Part shown: in pieces, positions 43,704 through 51,729 of the stretch
Position numbering within the stretch: the first letter of the stretch is position 1
Layout: every line of letters starts with the position of its first letter
Assembly (NCBI RefSeq): GCF_018918005.1
Contig: NZ_JAHLPR010000035.1
Location: forward strand, 16,279-80,278
Direction: 5' to 3'
DNA: 64,000 nt
Origin: Paenibacillus sp. MSJ-34
GTDB taxonomy: Bacteria; Bacillota; Bacilli; Paenibacillales; Paenibacillaceae
Made by a program: the position numbers and the translations under genes
Notes under the pieces: generated by a model
What the model saw: only the letters and a program-made list of their open reading frames with translations
Databases searched by the model: none
Told to the model about the DNA's origin: nothing

Positions 43704-44575
43704 TGAAACCGCGAACTTTTCCATGGTTCTCGTACACGTTCATTATCGTCGGAAGCATCGTGATGGTGTTCCCTTTTCTCGATATGCTCTTCTCTTCCTT
43801 TAAAGGGGCGGCGGAGTACAACAACATTCATTACACGCTGCTGCCGGAACAATTTCAATGGGATAATTATGCGAATGCGATCGACAAGCTGAATCTCGGC
43901 CTGCTGTTCAAGAACAGCATCGTCAAATCCGTTTCGACGACCGTGCTGGTGCTGCTGACGAGCGCCATGGGCGGTTACGCGCTGACGAAGCTCAGATTCA
44001 AGGGCAGGAATTTGATTTTCCGCTTTGTCTTATCGACGATGATGTTTCCCGCTTTTCTGTTTTTAATTCCGAATTTTTATATTATGGTGCATTTTCCGCT
44101 GGCGGGCGGCAATGATTTATTCGGCGAAGGCGGGTACGGCGGGCTGGCCGCCACGCCTTTGGCGCTCATTTTGCCGTTCGCGGTGAGCGCGTTCGGCATA
44201 TTCCTGATGCGGCAATTCATTATGGGCATTAATGACGCGTATATCGAAGCGGCAAGGCTGGACGGAGCGTCGGAACTGCGCATTTTCTTTCAACTGGTGC
44301 TGCCGATGACGGGACCGGCGCTGGCGACGCTCGCGATCTTCGAATTTATCGGATCGTGGAACGAATTTATTTGGTCCTTGCTTATGTATTCGGTTAATCA
44401 AGACCTTGCGACGTTGCCGGTCGGCGTTCAAATGCTGAAAAGCCATCTGGACCCTGCGTTAACGCAGCCGCTCGTGATGGCGGCGCTTGTCATCAGCACG
44501 GTGCCGATTTTGATCGTATTCGTGTTTCTGCAAAAGTATTACGTGCGCGGCATGATGAATTCCGGAATGAAGTAA
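43703..44575 (+). CDS. Sugar ABC transporter permease (MalG type) of the muropeptide locus
   Basis: This 290-residue permease starts MKPRTFPWFSYTFIIVGSIV, overlapping the stop of the preceding permease gene. The MalG-type features are SSFKGAAEY, the coupling loop IEAARLDGASELRIFFQLVL followed by PMTGP, and the C-terminal YYVRGMMNSG. It completes the two-permease channel for the importer of this locus. Confidence 0.92.
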   Translation: MKPRTFPWFSYTFIIVGSIVMVFPFLDMLFSSFKGAAEYNNIHYTLLPEQFQWDNYANAIDKLNLGLLFKNSIVKSVSTTVLVLLTSAMGGYALTKLRFKGRNLIFRFVLSTMMFPAFLFLIPNFYIMVHFPLAGGNDLFGEGGYGGLAATPLALILPFAVSAFGIFLMRQFIMGINDAYIEAARLDGASELRIFFQLVLPMTGPALATLAIFEFIGSWNEFIWSLLMYSVNQDLATLPVGVQMLKSHLDPALTQPLVMAALVISTVPILIVFVFLQKYYVRGMMNSGMK

Positions 44576-44607
44576 ATAAACCATTTCATAATAAAGGAGT
44601 TTTTGCG

Positions 44608-45318
44608 ATGAGTAACGAAAAAAGAATGCATATTTTGGCTATCGGCGGCCATGCCGGGGATATGGACTTGACGGCGGGAGCGGTTATCGCGAAATATACG
44701 CAAGCCGGACATCGGGCGACCTTCCTGCATTTGACGCCTGGGGAGAAAGGCCATCCTCGCCTGTCGCCGGAGGATTACGCCAAGCAGAAGGTCGAAGAAG
44801 CGCATCAGTTTGCGGAGATCGTCGGAGCGGATGTGCGGTTTCTGGCCTATAAGGATGCCGAGCTGCCGGTGAACGATGAAGTGAAATACGAAGTAGCGGA
44901 CGTCATCCGCGAAGTGAAGCCCGACATCATCATTACCCATTGGAAAGGCAGCATTCATAAAGATCACGCGAATACGCATTACATCGTGGAAGACGCGCGC
45001 TTCTACGCGGCGCTCAAGACGATTCAGCGCGAGCTTCCGGCCCATTTTGCGGGCAAATTGTATTATGCCGACAACTGGGAAGATCCGTACGATTTCCATC
45101 CCGAAGTGTTCGTCGACATTCCGGAAGAAGCGTACGAGGCGTGGGTCAAGGCGATGAACGTCTACGCTTATGCGCGCGGCGAGACGTCGGGCTTCCCGTT
45201 CATCGAATATTATAAAGCGCTGACCGTCGTGCGCGGGGCGCCGGCCGGATTCAAACGGGCGCAAGCGTTTGCCGTTCCGCGGGGCGCATTGACGAAGCGG
45301 GTGCAATTTTTCGAATAA
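44608..45318 (+). CDS. PIG-L/LmbE-like deacetylase with altered metal/base motif
   Basis: This 236-residue protein starts MSNEKRMHILAIGGHAGDMD. PIG-L family deacetylases remove N-acetyl from GlcNAc conjugates and normally carry (A)HPDD-x-E, where the first Asp is the general base. Here the motif is HAGDMD: His and the second Asp (zinc ligands) are kept and the base Asp is Gly. The third zinc ligand is present in SIHKDHANTHYIV. This variant is seen in PIG-L-like genes of Firmicute sugar loci. It may act on GlcNAc or MurNAc derivatives with another residue as base, or be a zinc-binding lyase or hydrolase. AAAGGAG precedes the ATG. Confidence 0.8.
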   Translation: MSNEKRMHILAIGGHAGDMDLTAGAVIAKYTQAGHRATFLHLTPGEKGHPRLSPEDYAKQKVEEAHQFAEIVGADVRFLAYKDAELPVNDEVKYEVADVIREVKPDIIITHWKGSIHKDHANTHYIVEDARFYAALKTIQRELPAHFAGKLYYADNWEDPYDFHPEVFVDIPEEAYEAWVKAMNVYAYARGETSGFPFIEYYKALTVVRGAPAGFKRAQAFAVPRGALTKRVQFFE

Positions 45319-45359
45319 GCGAAACGATTGTGCCGATTGAAGGAGGAATGGAGAATCGA

Positions 45360-46217
45360 ATGAATGGGGGACTCGTCAGACTAAGGGAAATTGTAGAGGA
45401 TCTTACACCGTCGGAGAAAAAAGTGGCGCAATATATTTTGGATTACCCCGAGAAGATGGTCGGATTGTCGGTTGCCGAATTGGCGCGCTACAGCGGGGGG
45501 AGCCAGGCGGCGATCATTCGGCTGTGCAAGTCGATGGGCTTGAAAGGCTATAAAGATTTAATGCTGAAAGTGGCCGGAGATCTGCAAGGGGGCGAACAGG
45601 TCTATTCCTATCAGGAAATTCGCCCCCACGATTCGATGGAAACGATTATTCAGCATGTGTCCAACAATAACATTCAATCGATACGCGATACGGTCAAAAT
45701 TTTGGATGCCTGTATGATTACGAAAGCGGTGGATGCGATTTGCGCCGCGGAGCGGATTTATTTCTACGGATTGGGCGCGTCCAATTTAATCGCCATGGAC
45801 GCGCAGCATAAATTTATGCGGATTAATAAGACAAGCCTTTGTTTTGCGGATCCGCATTTGCAGCTCGGTTCCTCGGTTGCCCTTACGAACAAGGACGTTG
45901 CGGTAGGCATCTCCTATTCGGGAGAAACCGAGCATGTGATCGCGAGCTTGCAGAACGCGAAGCGGGCGGGAGCCGTAACGATCGGCATTTCCAAGTACGG
46001 CACGACCCCGCTTAGTACGGTCGCCGACATCCCGCTGTACACGTCCTCCACGGAAAACGAAATTCGCAGCGGTGCGACCTCGTCCCGGATTACGCAACTG
46101 AATGTCGTCGATATATTGTATCTCGGCGTGGCTAGCAGAGATTACGACCATTCGGTGCAATATTTGGAGAAGAGCAGGGCCGCGATCAACGATTTGACCG
46201 GAAGAAGCGGGAAATAA
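45360..46217 (+). CDS. murR: RpiR-family regulator (MurR-like)
   Basis: This 285-residue protein has an N-terminal HTH_6 domain (LTPSEKKVAQYILDYPEKMV, then LSVAELARYSGGSQAAIIRL and CKSMGLKGYKDL) and a C-terminal SIS domain (IYFYGLGASNLIAMDAQHKF, then VGISYSGETEHVI). SIS domains bind phosphosugars; MurR of Bacillus and E. coli senses MurNAc-6-phosphate. Placement in a namZ/AmiE-like locus justifies the tentative symbol. The probable start is the ATG at 45360, where GGAG lies 7 bases upstream. Likely targets are the GAAAT-N3-ATTTC sites near 37943-38056. Confidence 0.85.
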   Translation: MNGGLVRLREIVEDLTPSEKKVAQYILDYPEKMVGLSVAELARYSGGSQAAIIRLCKSMGLKGYKDLMLKVAGDLQGGEQVYSYQEIRPHDSMETIIQHVSNNNIQSIRDTVKILDACMITKAVDAICAAERIYFYGLGASNLIAMDAQHKFMRINKTSLCFADPHLQLGSSVALTNKDVAVGISYSGETEHVIASLQNAKRAGAVTIGISKYGTTPLSTVADIPLYTSSTENEIRSGATSSRITQLNVVDILYLGVASRDYDHSVQYLEKSRAAINDLTGRSGK

Positions 46218-46262
46218 ACCGCAGCGAAGAAGAAGGCTGGATGAGACGGGGAGGGAAACGGT

Positions 46263-47678
46263 ATGTTGAGCGAAGACGTCAAACGGAGGCTGCGCGATAT
46301 TGTGGGGGAAGCGCATTTCAAGGACGATGCGGAAAGTTTGATTACGCATTCGTACGATGCGACGCCCATGTATCAAAGCTTGCCGGACGGGGTGATCTAC
46401 CCCGGCACGACGGCGGAGGTCGCCGCGATATTGCGGACGGCGAACGAGCATCGGATTCCGGTCGTCGGGCGGGGAGCGGGCAGCAATTTATGCGCCGGCA
46501 CGGTTCCGGTGGAAGGCGGAATCGTCATGGCGATGAGCAGAATGAACAAGCTGCTCGAAATCGACCGCGACAATTTGACCGCAACGTTTCAGCCGGGGCT
46601 GAACACGAAACGGTTCCACGAAGCGGTCGAAAGGCTCGGTTTGTTCTACCCGCCCGATCCGAGCTCGATGACGATATCGACATTAGGCGGCAACATTATG
46701 GAATGCGCTGGAGGACTGCGCGGCTTGAAATACGGCACGACCAAAGATTACGTAATCGGATTGGAGGCGGTGCTTCCTTCGGGCGAAATCATTCGTACGG
46801 GAGGGAAGCTGTACAAAGATGTGGCCGGCTACGATTTGACGAAGCTGCTGGTCGGATCGGAAGGAACGCTGGCCATCGTGACGGAAGCGACGGTCAAATT
46901 GATTCCGGAGCCGAAATATAAGCGGACGATGCTCGCGCTCTATCAGGATATCTATGCGGCGGCGCGCACGGTTTCGCGCATCGTCGGCAGCGGTATCATT
47001 CCGTCCACGCTGGAGTTTATCGACAATCCGACGCTGCGGGTCGTGGAGGAGTTCAACCGCATCGGCCTGCCCGTCGAGATGGAGGCGGTATTGCTGATCG
47101 AACAGGACGGAGGCGACCAGGCGGCCGTGCTTCAAGACATCGAGCGGATTGTGGACATTTGCCGGGAAGACGGGGCGGCGGACGTGCAGATCGCCGAGAC
47201 GGCGGAGGAAGCGGAGAAGCTGATGAAGGCAAGGCGCAGCGCCTTGTCTACATTGGCGCGAATCCGCCCGACGACCATTTTGGAGGATGCGACCGTACCC
47301 CGTTCCCGGATTGCCGACATGGTCGTGCGCATTAACGAGATCGCGCGCAAGCACAATGTGCATATTTGCACGTTTGGCCATGCCGGCGACGGCAACTTGC
47401 ATCCGACCTGTACGACCGACGCCCGCGATCCGGAAGAAATCGCACGGGTGGAGCTCGCTTTCGCCGAAATCTTCGAGGCGGCGATCGAGATGGGGGGAAC
47501 GATCACCGGGGAGCACGGGGTCGGCGCGGTGAAAGCCCCTTATTTGGAATGGAAGGTCGGCGAAGCGGGCATTGCATTAATGAAAAATATTAAGAACGCG
47601 TTCGATCCGAACAATATTATGAATCCGGGCAAAATATTCGCCAAAGAAACCCGCAAAAGAGTGGTGGTGCAGCGATGA
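46263..47678 (+). CDS. glcD: GlcD-type FAD-linked oxidase subunit (D-lactate/glycolate dehydrogenase)
   Basis: This 471-residue FAD_binding_4 protein has VGRGAGSNLCAGTVPVEGGI, PPDPSSMTISTLGGNIME, GLRGLKYGTTKDYVIGLEAV and VGSEGTLAIVTEATVKLIPE. The C-terminal domain contains HICTFGHAGDGNLHPT and GEHGVGAVKAPYL. These are hallmarks of GlcD/D-lactate dehydrogenases that oxidise 2-hydroxyacids to 2-ketoacids. Since etherase cleavage of MurNAc releases D-lactate, this enzyme fits the end of the pathway encoded upstream. It overlaps glcF by 4 bases (ATGA). Confidence 0.9.
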   Translation: MLSEDVKRRLRDIVGEAHFKDDAESLITHSYDATPMYQSLPDGVIYPGTTAEVAAILRTANEHRIPVVGRGAGSNLCAGTVPVEGGIVMAMSRMNKLLEIDRDNLTATFQPGLNTKRFHEAVERLGLFYPPDPSSMTISTLGGNIMECAGGLRGLKYGTTKDYVIGLEAVLPSGEIIRTGGKLYKDVAGYDLTKLLVGSEGTLAIVTEATVKLIPEPKYKRTMLALYQDIYAAARTVSRIVGSGIIPSTLEFIDNPTLRVVEEFNRIGLPVEMEAVLLIEQDGGDQAAVLQDIERIVDICREDGAADVQIAETAEEAEKLMKARRSALSTLARIRPTTILEDATVPRSRIADMVVRINEIARKHNVHICTFGHAGDGNLHPTCTTDARDPEEIARVELAFAEIFEAAIEMGGTITGEHGVGAVKAPYLEWKVGEAGIALMKNIKNAFDPNNIMNPGKIFAKETRKRVVVQR

Positions 47679-49105
47679 ATACGACGACGAGGCCGAATTC
47701 CGTCGCAACGGGGAAGAACAAGGAATTGGCGGAGCGTATGAAGCTGACGTTGAGCTACGACGAGTTGACGAATTGCATGCGCTGCGGATTTTGCCAGCCG
47801 GCTTGTCCGACGTTTCAGGAGACCGGCATCGAAGCGGCGTCGCCGCGCGGCCGTATCGCGCTCATGAAAGCGGTCGTCGACGGAATGATGGACCCGGACG
47901 AGTCGTTTCAAGCGCAGATGGACTTATGCTTGGGCTGCCGCGCTTGTGAGCCGGTCTGCCCGGCCGATGTCCAATACGGGCATCTGCTGGAGCAAACCCG
48001 CGATGCGATCGAGCGGCACGAGCCGCGCCGTTGGTGGGTTCGGGCGCTGCGCCGCACGGCGTTTCGCCAATTGTTCCCGCAGCAGCGCCGCATGCGCAAG
48101 GTAGGCGGCGTGCTCGCTTTCTACCAGCGCTCCGGTCTGCGCCGGTTCGCGCGCAAATCGGGCGCGCTGCGCATGTTCCCGCCATCGATGCGCGAGATGG
48201 AGTCAATCTTGCCCGACGCCTCGTCCCAAGGCGTCGTGGAGCGGCTCGGCACGCAAGTTCCTGCAACCGGCGGGCGTCCCGCGGGCAAGGCCGGAATGTT
48301 CCGGGGCTGCATCATGGACGTGCTGTTCGCGGAAACGAACGTCAATACCGTCAAGCTGCTGACCGAAGCCGGGTTTGACGTCGTCATCCCGGATACGCAG
48401 AACTGCTGCGGCGCGCTCCATGCGCATAGCGGCGAGATGGAGCAAGCGAAGGAACTCGCAAAGCGGAATATTCGGGCTTTCCGCGACGCGGGCGTCGATT
48501 ATATCGTGTCGAACGCCGGCGGCTGCGGGGCATTGCTGATCGAGTACGATCATTTGCTGCGGGACGACCCGGAGTGGGCCGAACTCGGCGCATGGTTCGC
48601 CGCCCGCGTCAAGGATGTGTCGCAGATCATTATGGAGAAAGGGCGAATTCCGAAGTTCGCGGATGCCGCTGGGGAGTCGGCAGTGGAAGGGCGGGCGGCA
48701 GCATCGAACGAAGCGGCCGCGGCAACCGCTCCTCCGGCCGCCGCTCCCCCGTCGCCGACGATCGTCACGTATCAGGATTCATGCCATTTGCGCAACGTCA
48801 TGCGAGTAGGCAACGCGCCGCGCGATCTGATGAGCCGGGTCGAGGGAATTCGTTTTGTGGAACTTGCCGGCGCCGATACGTGCTGCGGTTCGGCCGGCAT
48901 CTATAATTTGCTGCAGCCGCAAATGTCGACGCAAATACTGGATCATAAGATGGAGCATGTCGCCGACACCGGGGCGCACTATTTGCTTACAAGCAATCCG
49001 GGCTGCCTGTTGCAAATGAAGCTCGGCATCGAGCGGGCCAAGCTCGGGGAGCGAATGCAGGCCGTCCATATCGTCGATTTCCTTTACGATCGGCTACGTA
49101 AATAA
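47675..49105 (+). CDS. glcF: GlcF-type iron-sulfur subunit (CCG domains)
   Basis: This 476-residue protein has two 4Fe-4S ferredoxin motifs (CMRCGFCQPACPTFQETG and CLGCRACEPVCP) at residues about 30-105. It also has two cysteine-rich CCG domains (NCCGALHAHSGEME and CCGSAGIYNLLQP), as in GlcF/LldF-type subunits that pass electrons from GlcD to the quinone pool. A Pro/Ala-rich linker (about residues 330-365) separates the CCG domains and is longer than usual. It closes the muropeptide operon and is followed by a strong terminator. Confidence 0.9.
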   Translation: MNTTTRPNSVATGKNKELAERMKLTLSYDELTNCMRCGFCQPACPTFQETGIEAASPRGRIALMKAVVDGMMDPDESFQAQMDLCLGCRACEPVCPADVQYGHLLEQTRDAIERHEPRRWWVRALRRTAFRQLFPQQRRMRKVGGVLAFYQRSGLRRFARKSGALRMFPPSMREMESILPDASSQGVVERLGTQVPATGGRPAGKAGMFRGCIMDVLFAETNVNTVKLLTEAGFDVVIPDTQNCCGALHAHSGEMEQAKELAKRNIRAFRDAGVDYIVSNAGGCGALLIEYDHLLRDDPEWAELGAWFAARVKDVSQIIMEKGRIPKFADAAGESAVEGRAAASNEAAAATAPPAAAPPSPTIVTYQDSCHLRNVMRVGNAPRDLMSRVEGIRFVELAGADTCCGSAGIYNLLQPQMSTQILDHKMEHVADTGAHYLLTSNPGCLLQMKLGIERAKLGERMQAVHIVDFLYDRLRK

Positions 49106-49107
49106 GT

Positions 49108-49147
49108 ACGACCGGCAACTGCCTAAGGTTGCCGGTCGTTTTTTTGT
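49108..49147 (+). terminator. Strong terminator after glcF
   Basis: ACGACCGGCAAC and GTTGCCGGTCGT form a 12-bp perfect stem with an 8-base loop followed by T7. Confidence 0.9.
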
Positions 49148-49476
49148 TAGCGCCTATCAGTGCTAACTTTTCTTAGCAATATTAAAACAGCTGTATGGAT
49201 TACCGTGCTTCTTCACATTCATTCTACCGCCCTGCTCTACAAATTCGCAGATTCAGGATCAGTTAATTGTAACAAACGGCCCGATTTCGGACCGTTTGCG
49301 GACAGACGATCCTATATTCGCGGCAAAAGTGCAAGAACAAACCTTCCGACGAACGGATAACGAAACCAATGCCCGCCTAAACAGCGAATAAGCAATTTGG
49401 ACGCATAATAATGGCCGTACGGTCCGGATAGCAATCTCTTGATGCAACCCTATTGCACACAAACCGCGACTTTTAG

Positions 49477-49644
49477 TATGAAATTTCAAACAGAACCGGC
49501 GGACTCAACTCATGCCCCGCTAGTTTTGTATGATTTTTCGCCCACCTCTGCAAGGATCGGGGCTCAAATCGCGATCTGTGTATGAAATTTCGAACAAAAT
49601 AGACGGATCCGATGTATGCCCCGCTCGTTTTGTATGATATTTCG
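49477..49644. repeat. Array D: four TATGAnATTTC-type sites at a uniform 52-bp pitch
   Basis: TATGAAATTTC, TATGATTTTTC, TATGAAATTTC and TATGATATTTC start at 49477, 49529, 49581 and 49633, each 52 bp apart. The first and third units share the downstream CATGCCCCGCT/TATGCCCCGCT and GTTTTG, so the array is also a 104-bp tandem duplication. The wider 49148-50500 region has no convincing gene; besides the arrays it holds a hairpin at 49271-49297 (CAAACGG/CCGTTTG arms). Confidence 0.7.
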
Positions 49645-50109
49645 GCTACATTTTGTCATGCCTATGCTGATTCATCATCGCAACCCGTTTTAAAATTAAA
49701 GCAACGCCATTGCCTCAAAAATCCGCTAACTCCGCCTAAACAGCGCTTATGGGCAAAATAAGGCCTTCCAAATCCGCTACCTATGACCCTCTCTTTGGAA
49801 CCGTCCGCCGAAGACGCAGGAATGCATTCGATGCAGCGCTAGCGAGTAAGCAAACGCCTCGCAGAACGGCAACCTGCGAAAGTGCAGGTTTTCTCGACCG
49901 AAACTGCCGGCTCGGAGGAAAAACTTGCAAAAGTGCATGAATGTTATACCGATAACTGTTCATACTTGAATTTATAGATAAAAAATTTTGATTGAGTCAA
50001 TTTCATCATTCGCCGCCGTTGATGTAACTGGCTTGATTGCGCATATAAGGGGATACCTTCCTATATTTCGAAGGAGATCCGCGCGGACCTACGCTTCTTG
50101 TTTGGGAAC

Positions 50110-50292
50110 TAACGAAACTAACAATCCTTATTGGGCTCAAAATGACGACGTTCCAATCCTAACGAAAATAGCTATCCTTATTCCTCGGAAATCGGCGGGT
50201 TTATCGCCTTTTTCCCCTCATTAGCGTGTTTCAGTTTCGTTACGACAGCAACAAGTTGATTTAGCAGGCATTAGCGTGTTAACGTTTCGTTA
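50110..50292. repeat. Four-site array E (TAACG-N11-CGYTA type)
   Basis: Sites TAACG-N11-CCTTA start at 50110 and 50160. Inverted counterparts (TAGCG-N11-CGTTA) start at 50222 and 50272. The pitch is 50, 62, 50. The outer features TT (right of sites 1 and 2) and AA (left of sites 3 and 4) give the array overall dyad symmetry. Same length (183 bp) and site type as array F at 24860. Confidence 0.75.
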
Positions 50293-50500
50293 AAGCGCTC
50301 GACGGGTGGTCCAGCCGCCAGCGGTGTTTTGAAATTGACTCATACTGCAGCCTTTTCCTCGGCAGAGCAACCCAAAAGCGAAAGGATGCATAATCCCAGG
50401 CTTTCTGCGGCCTCTCTAACGTTTCCCGGTCCATTCGGGCCATTCGCCTCATGACGGGCCTGTTCGGTTTTGTTGTATAATAAAACTTATTTCAAGAGGT

Positions 50501-50746
50501 AGTTCAAAAGGTCCTCTTTTGATCGCAAAGCCAATATGAGAGTAAACTCGACATCGAATCTTGCGTTCACCCTCGAAGAGCTTCTAATTACGAAGTATGT
50601 TTCCTCCGGAAACATTTCAGGTGCTCATGTAGATTTTGCACACATTCCGCTCCTCCTGAAAGTTTTGCGTAGCAAAACTCGCTTCGGAAGCATGGGCTTC
50701 GGGTTCTCGTAACCTTCTCGGCGCTGGGAAGTTGACTTTTTGAACT
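50501..50746. mobile_element. MITE-like element with inverted ends
   Basis: The left end AGTTCAAAAGGTC (50501) and the right end GTTGACTTTTTGAACT (to 50746) are inverted copies around a 246-bp non-coding interior. The interior contains hairpins GTTTCC-tcc-GGAAAC and GTTTTGC-gta-GCAAAAC. A TATAAT-like box (TATAATAAAA) lies just left of it. The element ends 30 bases before the AraC start, so it forms that gene's leader. Target duplication is not clear. Confidence 0.5.
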
Positions 50747-50776
50747 CGCATATCAATGGAAGAAGAGGTTTCTGCC

Positions 50777-51622
50777 ATGGTAAGAAAGCTGCTAATCGAC
50801 ATATTCGAATGGTCTCCGACGACGCATATCGACCCGTTTCATACGCATGATCATTTGGAGATCGGATACTGCCTGTCGGGAACCGGGACGTTTTATTTCG
50901 GGAATAAGTCGTATTCGGTTCGTCAGGGCGACGTGTTCGTCGTCAACAATTTGGAGTGGCATGCGGCGTCTTCGCATCCGGATAATCCGAGCAATTATTT
51001 ATTCCTCTATTTCGATGCGATGATTATCGAACAGGTAGACCCTGATTTGCTGCTGCCTTTCGTTTATTGGCCGAAACATTTCGAGAATAAAATTGCCGGC
51101 GAACTGCCTGTCGCTGGTCAAATCGGAAGCCTGTTTCAAGATTTATGGAAAGAGTATCGGAATAAGGGCCGCGGGTACCAAGGGATGATGCATAGCAAAA
51201 TTTTGGAGATTTGCGCCCTGCTGCTTCGCCATTACGACACCGCCATATCGCTTAAAGACTGGAACCAGGCCTTAATGTCCTACTATCGTTTGAAGCCGAT
51301 TCTGGATTATATGAAGGAGCAATTTCGAGAACCGATTACGCTCAATAGCGTCGCTGCCATGCTCGGATTGAGCCCGTCGCGCGCGCGTCATTTGTTCGCC
51401 GAAAAGCTCGGAGGCGGTTTCAAACAATATTTGCTGCAGCTTAGAATCAATGAAGCGAAAAGGCTGCTCGTCAGCACGGAATTGCCGATCGTCGATGTCA
51501 TGCATCAAAGCGGCTTCCAAAGCCATGCCCCTTTTTACCGCGCATTTAAACAAATTGTCGGGATGCCTCCGCAGGTTTACAGAGAACAATCCTCAAAATT
51601 AGCCCTTTTTAAGAATGAATAA
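50777..51622 (+). CDS. AraC-family regulator with cupin sensor domain
   Basis: This 281-residue protein starts MVRKLLIDIFEWSPTTHIDP, with GAAGAGG 8 bases upstream (a weaker ATG lies 7 codons earlier). Residues 1-100 form an AraC-type cupin (HTHDHLEIGYCLSGTGTFYF, then VRQGDVFVVNNLEWHA). The C-terminal 100 residues carry two HTH motifs (TLNSVAAMLGLSPSRARHLF, then PIVDVMHQSGFQSHAPFYRA). It precedes the ADP-ribosylglycohydrolase/ABC operon by 107 bases and probably activates it in response to a sugar. Confidence 0.9.
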   Translation: MVRKLLIDIFEWSPTTHIDPFHTHDHLEIGYCLSGTGTFYFGNKSYSVRQGDVFVVNNLEWHAASSHPDNPSNYLFLYFDAMIIEQVDPDLLLPFVYWPKHFENKIAGELPVAGQIGSLFQDLWKEYRNKGRGYQGMMHSKILEICALLLRHYDTAISLKDWNQALMSYYRLKPILDYMKEQFREPITLNSVAAMLGLSPSRARHLFAEKLGGGFKQYLLQLRINEAKRLLVSTELPIVDVMHQSGFQSHAPFYRAFKQIVGMPPQVYREQSSKLALFKNE

Positions 51623-51729
51623 TCGAATAATGTGAAGAAAGGCCCATGGAAATCACTTACAATGGGAATGGATTTATTTTTAAGAAGTCGGATTATACTA
51701 CTGCAACATAAATGAACGGGGGGCACATC

